A stretch of DNA of 64,000 bases from a virus (IMGVR_UViG_3300025405_000009:124001-188000), one strand, 5' to 3'. Counted from the first letter of the stretch, positions 18,496 through 24,480 are shown. A program made the numbers and translations. The notes: generated by a model not told the origin, from the letters alone.

Positions 18496-18569
18496 GGGGA
18501 ATTAGCTCAGTTGGTAGTAGCGATAGCTTTGCAAGCTATAGGTCAGCGGTTCGATCCCGCTATTCTCCA
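18496..18569 (+). tRNA. tRNA-Ala (TGC)
   Basis: Acceptor GGGGAAT/ATTCTCC. The anticodon stem ATAGC/GCTAT has loop TTTGCAA, giving TGC. It lies 11 bases after the tmRNA, so the two are likely co-transcribed. Confidence 0.93.
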
Positions 18570-18578
18570 CAATTTTTA

Positions 18579-18585
18579 TTAAATA
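18579..18585 (+). promoter_or_regulatory. Late box for HNH gene 18591
   Basis: TTAAATA ending exactly 5 nt before the ATG. Confidence 0.5.
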
Positions 18586-18590
18586 TATAC

Positions 18591-18953
18591 ATGGCTTCTA
18601 CACGTTTAAGCGCAGCTCGCGATATAGCACATGGTAAATTTCCAGCAACAGGAGTGAAACGATCTCCTAAATGGGCTGCTGTACGCAAGGAACATCTTAA
18701 GAATAATCCAAAATGTGCAATTTGTGAAGGTACAGAAAAACTTAATGTACATCATATTAAACCATTTCATTTACATCCGGAATTAGAACTCGATCCAAGT
18801 AACTTTATTACTCTTTGTGAAAGTGCAAGTTATGGTATTATCTGTCATATTCTTGTTGGTCATTTAGGTGATTATAAAAACATAAATCCAAATTCTGTAG
18901 AAGATGCTAAAATTTGGAACGCTAAATTAAAAGAAGATCATTTTCAGAAATAG
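18591..18953 (+). CDS. HNH endonuclease
   Basis: A 120-residue protein. RSPKWAAVRKEHL, PKCAICEGTEKLNVHHIKPFHLHP, the NFITLCE Asn/Cys segment and GHLGDYKNINPN form an HNH core with HH as the catalytic pair. The arrangement is that of small phage HNH proteins. It is inserted between tRNA-Ala and tRNA-Thr, a common position for homing-type nucleases. The late box with 5-nt spacing supports the ATG. The role (homing, packaging nick or DNA processing) cannot be resolved here. Confidence 0.75.
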   Translation: MASTRLSAARDIAHGKFPATGVKRSPKWAAVRKEHLKNNPKCAICEGTEKLNVHHIKPFHLHPELELDPSNFITLCESASYGIICHILVGHLGDYKNINPNSVEDAKIWNAKLKEDHFQK

Positions 18954-18954
18954 C

Positions 18955-18992
18955 TTGCAGGAACCAATACTTGGTATTAATATAGATAAATA
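18955..18992 (+). promoter_or_regulatory. Tandem sigma70-like and late promoters for tRNA-Thr
   Basis: TTGCAG (18955-18960), 17 bases, TAATAT (18978-18983), then a late box ATAAATA at 18986-18992. The late +1 would fall at 18998, two bases before the tRNA. Confidence 0.5.
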
Positions 18993-18999
18993 AATTAAC

Positions 19000-19073
19000 G
19001 CCCGGTTAGTTCAATGGTAAAACGAGGGTTTTGTAAACCTTAGTCGTGAGTTCGATTCTCACACTGGGCTCCA
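19000..19073 (+). tRNA. tRNA-Thr (TGT)
   Basis: Acceptor GCCCGGT/ACTGGGC. Anticodon loop TTTGTAA gives TGT. CCA is encoded. Confidence 0.93.
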
Positions 19074-19093
19074 TACTTGATCTTTTACATTTT

Positions 19094-19168
19094 ACGTCGG
19101 TGGTACATTGGCTGTGCAGCAGTCTCCAAAACTGCCTTAGGTAGGTTCGATTCCTACCCGGCGTGCCA
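19094..19168 (+). tRNA. tRNA-Trp (CCA)
   Basis: Acceptor ACGTCGG/CCGGCGT. Anticodon stem GCAGT/ACTGC with loop CTCCAAA gives CCA. The 3' CCA is encoded. Confidence 0.92.
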
Positions 19169-19203
19169 TAAATAGAATTATAGTAATCGGCAAAACCCTC
19201 TCT

Positions 19204-19307
19204 ACAACTGTTCGAAGAGTTGTATGCATGGAACCGGTTCTTCGTAAGTTCATACAAAACTAGAACATAATCAAGGACGCTTGAGGTTTTTAGGACAAAG
19301 GAACTTA
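19204..19307 (+). other. Structured spacer between tRNA-Trp and tRNA-Met
   Basis: No plausible gene. It folds by eye: ACAACT/AGTTGT hairpin (19204-19223) and an outer TAAGTTC/GAACTTA helix (19245-19251 with 19301-19307) enclosing a TCAAG-GACG-CTTGA hairpin (19271-19284). It could be a small RNA element or a decayed tRNA. Confidence 0.35.
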
Positions 19308-19317
19308 CATTAATTTC

Positions 19318-19389
19318 CGCAGAGTAGAGAACTGGTATCTCGTCACGCTCATAACGTGAAGGCAGTGGGTTCGATTCCCACCTCTGCCA
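19318..19389 (+). tRNA. tRNA-Met (CAT), initiator-like
   Basis: The anticodon loop is CTCATAA (CAT). Position 1 is C and position 72 is C, so the 1:72 pair is absent while pairs 2-7 are intact; a missing 1:72 pair is the initiator hallmark. The run TGGTATCTCGTCACG, then CTCATAA, follows bacterial initiator tRNA closely. However, the three consecutive G:C pairs of the anticodon stem are only partly kept (A:U, C:G, G:C). CCA is not encoded. Confidence 0.85.
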
Positions 19390-19398
19390 ATTTTTTAG

Positions 19399-19427
19399 TT
19401 GCCACTTCCTTATTCAGGCATTATATT
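19399..19427 (+). promoter_or_regulatory. Sigma70-like promoter for large RNA
   Basis: TTGCCA, 17 bases, TATATT; predicted +1 near 19434. Confidence 0.6.
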
Positions 19428-19433
19428 AAAAGA

Positions 19434-19950
19434 ATAAGAATTGATCTTTGATAGTACATTTTGAAATTTGACTAGGCGCAAGTCTTAAAAGCTAAAAGAC
19501 TCCCGCGATAGGTGATAGCGAAGCATTCGGCCGAGTGAACGTGTAGCCTATAAGATAAATCTCCGTGAAAGCGAATGAGGTTTTCTAGTCATACAAATTA
19601 AGTTCCCACGTTGTAGGTATAATCCGTGGGAGAGATACGTTGAGTTGTCTGTTGGTATGTTAGTAGACGTATTTTCATAGGAGGAGCCAAAAACTTACAT
19701 ACAGCTACGATCCCTTGCTTTAATAAACACAGACTGGTCGACGAGCTGGCTCCATGCCGGCACTCGATGAGGAGAGAACAAAATCCGGAACAAAAGCTTT
19801 TCAAACACCACAAATTTTCATATAATGCTACCATGATGTCGGTCTCAAGTCCGAGCGATAGGAGATGGCCTCTCCTACGAAACGCAGAGAGAATGAAAAC
19901 ATAGACTGCAGTCTGCCCCTATTACCCTGATCAGGTAGTAGGGGTTTTCT
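19434..19950 (+). ncRNA. Large structured non-coding RNA (ROOL/GOLLD-like candidate)
   Basis: About 517 nt with its own promoter and terminator and no convincing reading frame. Helices seen by eye: TGACTAG/CTAGTCA (19469-19475/19585-19591) closing a domain that holds AGTCTT/AAGACT, ATAGG/CCTAT, CATTC/GAGTG and AATCTC/GAGGTT. Then come TCCCACG/CGTGGGA (19604-19610/19625-19631), ATACGT/ACGTAT (19635/19667), GGAGCCA/TGGCTCC (19683/19747) and TAGGAGA/TCTCCTA (19859/19871). Its size and position beside phage tRNAs recall the ornate RNAs ROOL and GOLLD. I cannot recall their consensus well enough to assign it; a new class is equally possible. Confidence 0.7.
19916..19948 (+). terminator. Rho-independent terminator of the large RNA
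   Basis: An 11-bp stem (CCCCTATTACC with GGTAGTAGGGG), a 7-base loop, then TTTT. Confidence 0.9.
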
Positions 19951-19976
19951 GTGTTCTAGAATGATTAAATAATTAT

Positions 19977-20105
19977 ATGCTCGATCCACTGGAAGCTGCT
20001 ATGGTGGGTTTATTTACTTTAGGTTTTATAACAGCTTATGCTATAATGTATTCTACTAAGTTGGTAACTTTACTTGCAAAGTATTTTAAGGGAATCAAAA
20101 AATAA
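19977..20105 (+). CDS. 42-residue single-pass membrane peptide
   Basis: The frame begins MLDPLEAAMVGLFTLGF, continues ITAYAIMYSTKLVTLLA and ends in Lys. The middle is one hydrophobic helix of about 22 residues with a positively charged C-terminus. It lies between the RNA terminator and the 20147 promoter. It could be a holin-like or inhibitory membrane peptide; unproven. Confidence 0.5.
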   Translation: MLDPLEAAMVGLFTLGFITAYAIMYSTKLVTLLAKYFKGIKK

Positions 20106-20108
20106 TTC

Positions 20109-20137
20109 TTGAATTCCTTTTCGAGTGCCCATATTAT
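20109..20137 (+). promoter_or_regulatory. Sigma70-like promoter for 20147 gene
   Basis: TTGAAT, 17 bases, TATTAT; only 9 bases lie between the -10 and the ATG. Confidence 0.65.
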
Positions 20138-20146
20138 AAAGGGGTA

Positions 20147-21250
20147 ATGAGCACAACAAACACACTAGACAAGTTCGTCGCCAAGAGCAACGATATTCGC
20201 CAGACGCTGCAAGGTTATACCCTCGCTCCTCTGGATATTGAGTCCATCGAGAAGAACGGAAATAACTTCTCTTACAATAACAACCGCCTATCCAGTACAT
20301 CTCTTAAGAGTCTCCTTGGAGTTCTTGGAGTTAAGGATCAGCTCGTTAACGAGATTAAGGATGACAGCTCTCAGTGGGCTCCTCTCCATAATGCTCTTAC
20401 GAACATTAAGAAGAACAAGCGTGTAACCGCGATTGTTAATAACCACAACAATGAGATTGTTAATCTCTTCGATCGCCCTATCAAGGAAGAGCGTCAGATT
20501 GACCTCTCAGCTGGTCTCCGTTATACAGAGGCCTTCTTGAAGGACAACGAGAATAATCTCGAACTTCGTGACTTTAACTTTGATCCTACTAACATTAGTA
20601 TTGGAATTAACTTCAAGAACCCTGATTCTGATATTGACGTATTCGGAGATGGTCATGATATGTGGAAGGGTGGTTTTGGAATGAACTTCTCTCTCAACAA
20701 GTCTCAGTTCTATCCCTATCTCCTCCGTTTGGTTTGCTCCAATGGAATGACCGCTGTTCATCGTATGGCCCAGCGTTTCATCGATAGTGCTGACTTCAGT
20801 CAGAAGACCTTCGATACTCAGGTTCGTAAGTTCCTAACTGGTGACGCTCTTCGTCAGGAGATTACGTCAAGTGCTAATCGCCTTAGGGATAACAATGCCT
20901 CCCTTAGAGAATTCAATGCTGCTCGTAGTATTACGATGAAGTATGATAAGGAGCTAGCAGTAACTGCTTTCTCTGATCACGAGATTCGTTCACGGTATAA
21001 AGAGGTCGGTATTGATCTTAATAAATCGAAGGGTACTCGTTGGCAGTCAACGGCTAACTCGAACGTTAATGCTTACGATCTCTTTAATAAGATCACAAAC
21101 GTTGCTACTCACAGTGTCTCTGACGAGAACGTAGCATTCAGGATGGAGCTCAACCGACTTGCCTCTGAGTTGTTCTTCAAGGGACCAGACTTCGCTTCAA
21201 TCGCACCGGATCCATTCCGTGAGGTTGCACCAGCAAATCTTAACGCCTAA
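20147..21250 (+). CDS. DUF932-like phage protein, highly expressed
   Basis: A 367-residue soluble protein. The arrangement with WAPLHNALTNI early, FGMNFSLNKSQFYPYLLRLVCSNGMTAVHR in the middle and a helical C-terminus recalls the phage/plasmid DUF932 family, where a Cys-Ser-Asn-Gly element is typical; the biochemical role of that family is not known to me. Codons are strongly biased to C/G-ending forms (CTC, AAC, AAG, GAC), like 13866 and 14503, implying high expression. It has a consensus-like promoter and a strong terminator, so it is a monocistronic unit. The early-gene assignment is inferred from promoter type. Confidence 0.6.
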   Translation: MSTTNTLDKFVAKSNDIRQTLQGYTLAPLDIESIEKNGNNFSYNNNRLSSTSLKSLLGVLGVKDQLVNEIKDDSSQWAPLHNALTNIKKNKRVTAIVNNHNNEIVNLFDRPIKEERQIDLSAGLRYTEAFLKDNENNLELRDFNFDPTNISIGINFKNPDSDIDVFGDGHDMWKGGFGMNFSLNKSQFYPYLLRLVCSNGMTAVHRMAQRFIDSADFSQKTFDTQVRKFLTGDALRQEITSSANRLRDNNASLREFNAARSITMKYDKELAVTAFSDHEIRSRYKEVGIDLNKSKGTRWQSTANSNVNAYDLFNKITNVATHSVSDENVAFRMELNRLASELFFKGPDFASIAPDPFREVAPANLNA

Positions 21251-21263
21251 GTAAATAAAGTAA

Positions 21264-21311
21264 ACCGGGCGGGCCTCTGCACATGCAAGCTATCTCACGC
21301 CCGGTCTTTAT
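21264..21311 (+). terminator. Rho-independent terminator
   Basis: An 8-bp stem ACCGGGCG (21264-21271) with CGCCCGGT (21298-21305), a 26-base loop, then a T-rich CTTTATTT tail. Confidence 0.75.
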
Positions 21312-21313
21312 TT

Positions 21314-21388
21314 GGAGATGTAGCATAATGGCAATGCACTTCTTTGCCAAAGAAGATACTGCCGGTTCGAGCCCGGTCATCTCCTCCA
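21314..21388 (+). tRNA. tRNA-Gly (GCC)
   Basis: Acceptor GGAGATG/CATCTCC. Anticodon stem CTTCT/AGAAG with loop TTGCCAA gives GCC. CCA is encoded. Confidence 0.93.
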
Positions 21389-21391
21389 TAC

Positions 21392-21466
21392 GGTCTCATC
21401 GTCTAACGGCTAGGACACGCGGTTTTCATCCGCGTAATCGGAGTTCGAGTCTCCGTGAGACTGCCA
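21392..21466 (+). tRNA. tRNA-Glu (TTC)
   Basis: Acceptor GGTCTCA/TGAGACT (first pair G-U). Anticodon stem CGCGG/CCGCG with loop TTTTCAT gives TTC. CCA is encoded. Confidence 0.93.
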
Positions 21467-21473
21467 GGAAACA

Positions 21474-21480
21474 ATAAATA
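21474..21480 (+). promoter_or_regulatory. Late box for M14-like gene
   Basis: ATAAATA ending 6 nt before the ATG at 21487. Confidence 0.5.
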
Positions 21481-21486
21481 ATACTG

Positions 21487-22062
21487 ATGTTAACGTTTGA
21501 ACAGTATTTTAATCAATCTGAATCACCAGTTGTTATAGTTGGTGGTATTCATGGTGATGAACCAGCTGGTAATATAGCTGCTAAAAAATATCAAGGTAGA
21601 GAAGGTATTATTGTAATAGCTGACGTTAATACAACTGGAGAGAGAAGACTAGATGGAGTAGATCCAAATAGACATTTTGACAAAAAAGATTCTCTCCCAA
21701 TTGAGGATGAAATCTTAGCTAAAATTGAAGAGTTAAAACCAAGGTTAGTTATCGCACTTCATGAAGATGATATAACAGATGAAGTTTATGCGTATTGTTC
21801 TCCAGGTATGAAAGATAAAGTTCAAGCTGTTTTAGCTGAATTAGGAGTACCGTTAGCAAAAACGGCAATAGGAGACAAAGCAGATAAGGGTGTTATTGCC
21901 CGTGGTCATTTACCAACAGCAGGAACACTTGAGAAAGCATTGAGAAAACGTGATATCCCTAGTGTAACCATAGAGACACCTATTAAGTCATATAGCTTAG
22001 AGGATAGAGTGAAGTTACAAATACAAATAGTAAACGGATTACTTAAATCTGTTAATAGATAA
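21487..22062 (+). CDS. M14/aspartoacylase-type zinc hydrolase
   Basis: A 191-residue protein. GGIHGDEPAG supplies the zinc pair His22 and Glu25, DPNRHF resembles the DxNRxF motif, IALHED supplies the third ligand His92, and VTIETP near residue 168 carries the likely catalytic Glu. This is the fold of M14 carboxypeptidases and the AstE/AspA deacylases. At 191 residues it is compact. Substrate is unknown; peptidoglycan or a peptide is plausible for a phage enzyme. The first residues MLTFEQYF resemble the capsid-targeting leader of T4 internal proteins, so it might be packaged. The late box supports the start. Confidence 0.75.
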   Translation: MLTFEQYFNQSESPVVIVGGIHGDEPAGNIAAKKYQGREGIIVIADVNTTGERRLDGVDPNRHFDKKDSLPIEDEILAKIEELKPRLVIALHEDDITDEVYAYCSPGMKDKVQAVLAELGVPLAKTAIGDKADKGVIARGHLPTAGTLEKALRKRDIPSVTIETPIKSYSLEDRVKLQIQIVNGLLKSVNR

Positions 22063-22210
22063 GCCTTCTTAAATCTAATAGCTTAAAGTCTACTTCCTTA
22101 CCGTAACGCTCTTCAAGTTTTTTTATAGCATCTTCTTTTGAGATAGCCGTAACATTAAGAATTACAGGATTCTTATCTGTTATTACCTCAAAAATATATT
22201 CCGTTAGCAT
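22052..22210 (-). CDS. 52-residue small protein
   Basis: A minus-strand frame (MLTEYIFEVITDKNPVILN, then AISKEDAIKKLEERYGKE) with a plausible beta-alpha pattern. It converges on the M14-like gene, overlapping its last 11 bases. It fills an otherwise empty interval and its codon use looks like a gene. Unrecognised. Confidence 0.5.
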   Translation of the reverse strand: MLTEYIFEVITDKNPVILNVTAISKEDAIKKLEERYGKEVDFKLLDLRRLIY

Positions 22211-22214
22211 ATGA

Positions 22215-22221
22215 TTAAATA
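22215..22221 (+). promoter_or_regulatory. Late box variant for SemiSWEET gene
   Basis: TTAAATA ending 6 nt before the GTG at 22228. Confidence 0.4.
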
Positions 22222-22227
22222 TTTAAT

Positions 22228-22500
22228 GTGCAGATTACGAAAAATGCCATTGAAATTTGTGGGTTCCTTATGTCTTTATGTTGGTCAATAAGTTGGTTTC
22301 CTCAGCTCTATAAGCTTTTTAAAACAAAATCAGCACATGATTTTTCTCCATGGATGTTATTTTTAGTTCTCACAGGGTATATCTTTGCAATGCTTTACCT
22401 GTTCAATACAAGCTTTCAACTCTGGTTATTTGTAAATTATTGTTTTGGCATTATTTGTTATATTATTACATTATTTTTTTATTTTCGTTATAAAAAATAA
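22228..22500 (+). CDS. SemiSWEET/PQ-loop small transporter
   Basis: A 90-residue protein with three hydrophobic helices. The first helix ends with WFPQLYKLFKTKSAHDFS, the PQ-loop signature of SemiSWEET sugar transporters, which are about 85-95 residues with three helices and work as dimers. The GTG start is supported by a late-type box 6 nt upstream. A role in host sugar flux or in membrane modification is inferred; a PQ-loop protein transporting another small solute cannot be excluded. An unusual phage cargo gene. Confidence 0.7.
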   Translation: MQITKNAIEICGFLMSLCWSISWFPQLYKLFKTKSAHDFSPWMLFLVLTGYIFAMLYLFNTSFQLWLFVNYCFGIICYIITLFFYFRYKK

Positions 22501-22528
22501 TTGATTTATACAATATTATCTATATACT
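22501..22528 (+). promoter_or_regulatory. Sigma70-like promoter for secreted protein gene
   Basis: TTGATT, 16 bases, TATACT; the -10 ends 6 nt before the ATG. Confidence 0.5.
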
Positions 22529-22534
22529 TTATAT

Positions 22535-23146
22535 ATGAAGTGGTTACTAATCTTGTTGCTAAGCCTAGCATCACTTAAAGCACAGACCTCTGTAGCGTAT
22601 TCTCCAGTCTATGGATATGATACAATGTCCTTTCCTGGTGGATGGTGTCTAGTAACTAACCCGTTTATTAATCCTCCTATCTATAGTGGCAATGCTATAG
22701 TAGATGGAGAGACATTTACAATTAATAATGTCATAACAAATAATATTATAGACATTCCTCATTATATAGAAGTTACAAGTACAAACTATAATGGATATGT
22801 TTTTGATATAACTACAAATACACAAAACATTATTACAGCTACAAATGTACCAGCTGAGCTTCAAGGACAAACTTTAGCAATTAGTATTAGACAACATACT
22901 ACTCTTCAACAGTTTGTTTCTAATTCTACAGGATTTCAAGACTACTCTGATGCTCTCTCTACCCCTGATGGTAATGGAGGGTGTGTAACGTACATTTATA
23001 TTTCAAACGGAATAGTAGCTGGAGACTTTGTAACACCAGCTGATAATACTATTCTCTATCCAGGGGAAGGACTAATTATCAATAATAGTGGAAATATTAG
23101 CTTTACCTTTTGTGGAGAGCTAGTATATACTAATGATATCAAATAA
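22535..23146 (+). CDS. Secreted beta-rich protein, possible TIGR02597-like
   Basis: A 203-residue protein with a clear signal peptide (MKWLLILLLSLASLKAQ, cleavage probably after KAQ). The mature part is beta-rich. The order of elements (YSPVYGYDTMSFPGG...NPF, a DG.TFTINN strand, then LYPGEGLIINNSG..SFTFCGEL near the end) recalls a secreted family I know from Verrucomicrobia (TIGR02597), but this is memory-based. It has its own promoter. A secreted or periplasmic phage protein expressed early could modify the cell surface. Possibly acquired from the host. Confidence 0.6.
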   Translation: MKWLLILLLSLASLKAQTSVAYSPVYGYDTMSFPGGWCLVTNPFINPPIYSGNAIVDGETFTINNVITNNIIDIPHYIEVTSTNYNGYVFDITTNTQNIITATNVPAELQGQTLAISIRQHTTLQQFVSNSTGFQDYSDALSTPDGNGGCVTYIYISNGIVAGDFVTPADNTILYPGEGLIINNSGNISFTFCGELVYTNDIK

Positions 23147-23154
23147 CGGATAAA

Positions 23155-23194
23155 GGTTTATTGCACACATAAATAATAACGGATGCAATAAACC
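23155..23194 (+). promoter_or_regulatory. Hairpin with late box in its loop, upstream of HNH gene
   Basis: A perfect 11-bp inverted repeat GGTTTATTGCA (23155-23165) and TGCAATAAACC (23184-23194). The 18-base loop holds ATAAATA (23169-23175). The 3' arm ends 3 nt before the ATG at 23198, so read-through transcripts would hide the start, whereas a transcript begun at the late box would lack the 5' arm. Confidence 0.7.
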
Positions 23195-23197
23195 ACT

Positions 23198-23710
23198 ATG
23201 AAATCTAAACTAGAACCTTTTAAAGAAGATGTAATAAAAATGTATGTTGATGAAAAATTAACATGCAAACAAATAGGATTAAAATTTAAAATAAGACCAG
23301 GGCCTGTTTCAAGTTTTCTTATTAAAAATAATGTAAAGCTACGTAATGCTGGTCAACAGAAAGGTAGACCCGGTACGAATAAAGGAAAGAAATTTGTAGA
23401 ACGTACATTGGCATACAATACACAACTTATTGAAAGCGGTGAATATAAAAAACTTCACGAAGCAGGTATAAGGAGCCGTATACGTAAATATCTAATTAAC
23501 AAATATGGACATAAATGTCAAATATGTGGTCTGTCTGAATGGAGAGGACATGCTATACCTCTTGTATGCGATCACATAGACGGATCTGCTAAAAATTGTG
23601 AATTAGAGAATTTTAGAGTGATTTGTAATAATTGCGACTCTATACTACCTACATATAAAGGTAAAAATAGAGGCAGAGGTAGAAAACTTAACGGGAGCGT
23701 GACTGAGTGA
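23198..23710 (+). CDS. HNH homing-type endonuclease
   Basis: A 170-residue protein. The N-terminal 50 residues (DVIKMYVDEKLTCKQIGLKF...SFLIKNNVKLR) are a helix-turn-helix-like DNA-binding region. The C-terminal half is an HNH with zinc-type Cys pairs: HKCQICGLSEWRGHAIPLVCDHIDG, then NFRVICNNCDSILPTYKG. This is the architecture of phage homing HNH enzymes. Its last 18 bases overlap the start of tRNA-Ser(ACT), and its start lies behind a hairpin like those regulating T4 homing enzymes. Cleavage target unknown. Confidence 0.8.
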   Translation: MKSKLEPFKEDVIKMYVDEKLTCKQIGLKFKIRPGPVSSFLIKNNVKLRNAGQQKGRPGTNKGKKFVERTLAYNTQLIESGEYKKLHEAGIRSRIRKYLINKYGHKCQICGLSEWRGHAIPLVCDHIDGSAKNCELENFRVICNNCDSILPTYKGKNRGRGRKLNGSVTE

Positions 23711-23783
23711 TTTAAAGTGATCGATTACTAATCGATTGAACCCTAATAAGGTTCCGTGGGTTTGAATCCCACCGCTCCTTCCA
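23693..23783 (+). tRNA. tRNA-Ser (ACT)
   Basis: Acceptor GGGAGCG/CGCTCCT (first pair G-U). Anticodon stem ATCGA/TCGAT with loop TTACTAA gives ACT, with A at position 34 where GCT is normal. The long class II variable arm fits Ser. The D-loop has GA instead of GG and the T-loop is TTTGAAT instead of TTCGAAT, so the 19-56 tertiary pair has changed from G-C to A-U. CCA is encoded. It overlaps the HNH gene end. Confidence 0.8.
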
Positions 23784-23792
23784 TTTTTTTTC

Positions 23793-23820
23793 TTGACTTA
23801 ATACTTAAATACTCTAATAT
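23793..23820 (+). promoter_or_regulatory. Sigma70-like promoter for tRNA-Ser/tRNA-Cys
   Basis: TTGACT, 16 bases, TAATAT; +1 near 23827, just before the tRNA at 23829. Confidence 0.6.
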
Positions 23821-23828
23821 AAATGAAT

Positions 23829-23919
23829 GGACAGGTGGCAGAGTTGGTCTATTGCATCTGACTTGAAATCAGAAGTACCCGAAAGGGTACCGTGGGTTCG
23901 AATCCTACCCTGTCCGCCA
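23829..23919 (+). tRNA. tRNA-Ser (TGA)
   Basis: Acceptor GGACAGG/CCTGTCC. Anticodon stem TCTGA/TCAGA with loop CTTGAAA gives TGA. The class II variable arm has a GTACCC/GGGTAC stem. CCA is encoded. Confidence 0.94.
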
Positions 23920-23927
23920 ATTTTAAC

Positions 23928-24005
23928 GCGTAGATGGCTGAGTGGTCAAAGGCAATCCTCTGCAAAAGGATAAAATCGCCAGTTCAAATCTGGCTCTACG
24001 CTCCA
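23928..24005 (+). tRNA. tRNA-Cys (GCA)
   Basis: Acceptor GCGTAGA/TCTACGC. Anticodon stem ATCCT/AGGAT with loop CTGCAAA gives GCA. The T-loop TTCAAAT is normal. CCA is encoded. Confidence 0.92.
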
Positions 24006-24011
24006 TAAATA
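24005..24011 (+). promoter_or_regulatory. Late box for 24017 gene
   Basis: ATAAATA, overlapping the last base of tRNA-Cys and ending exactly 5 nt before the ATG. Confidence 0.55.
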
Positions 24012-24016
24012 CTATT

Positions 24017-24190
24017 ATGACATTTAAAGAATACGTGACAGAAAAGAATATAGATAAACCACGTCATCCCGGTATTCTCAAACGCCAGGTTAAGGGCAAA
24101 TTAACCTGTTCAAAGGCTCGTAAATTAGAAGGTAAGGGCGGTCTAACCGCTAAAGCAGCTCGTCGCTATCAAAATTATCACTGCCAATAA
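24017..24190 (+). CDS. 57-residue basic protein with capsid-targeting-like leader
   Basis: The frame starts MTFKEYVTEK, close to the T4 internal-protein leader and followed by a VxE site. The rest is Lys/Arg-rich (HPGILKRQVKGKLTCSKARK, KAARRYQNYHCQ). An upstream in-frame ATG exists but falls inside the tRNA-Cys gene; the late box 5 nt upstream fixes the start at 24017. Likely a packaged DNA-associated protein; inferred. Confidence 0.65.
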   Translation: MTFKEYVTEKNIDKPRHPGILKRQVKGKLTCSKARKLEGKGGLTAKAARRYQNYHCQ

Positions 24191-24197
24191 TATACAT

Positions 24198-24419
24198 ATG
24201 AAACAAAAATACTACACCTTACTTGCATACTTTTTTTATTACCTTGGAGATGTATTGTGGAAGATAATCTGTTGGACGGATTGGAATGAAATTACACGTA
24301 AGCTTATTTGCGGAGCGTGTTGGTCAGGATATCAAAAATCTATGAATATTTCATTAGATTATGATGAAAAAGCGGGTTACGTTGTGTGGAAAGAGTCAGA
24401 AAATAACCTTGATAATTAG
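24198..24419 (+). CDS. 73-residue aromatic small phage protein
   Basis: The N-terminal half is hydrophobic and aromatic (YYTLLAYFFYYLGDVLWKIICW), one amphipathic or membrane-associated helix, followed by YQKSMNISLDYDEKAGYVVWKES. I have seen similar small 'GD.(V/L)...YQK.M..S.D.D' proteins in cyanophage-type genomes; the function is unknown. It lies 7 bases after the previous stop, so it is likely co-transcribed. Confidence 0.6.
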   Translation: MKQKYYTLLAYFFYYLGDVLWKIICWTDWNEITRKLICGACWSGYQKSMNISLDYDEKAGYVVWKESENNLDN

Positions 24420-24480
24420 GGGTATTTAGTCTATAATTCTATTTAGAAAATATAAATTTTTCCTGTGATATCCTTCGAGA

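Noticed and set aside
19598-19834. Minus-strand frame of 78 codons in the structured RNA
   Set aside because: Cys/Leu-rich composition without domain sense, antisense to a promoter- and terminator-bounded RNA.
19434-19950. RNase P RNA
   Set aside because: The conserved P4 strands (GAGGAAAGTC type and the ACAGAAA region) are missing; GAGGAGAG at 19769 is not in a matching context.
19434-19950. Group I or II intron
   Set aside because: The flanking tRNA-Met is complete and the downstream gene is intact, so there are no exons to join; no recognisable P7 or domain V was found.
23942-24016. Longer N-terminus for the 24017 gene
   Set aside because: The upstream start is inside the tRNA-Cys gene; the late box and the leader-like N-terminus support 24017.
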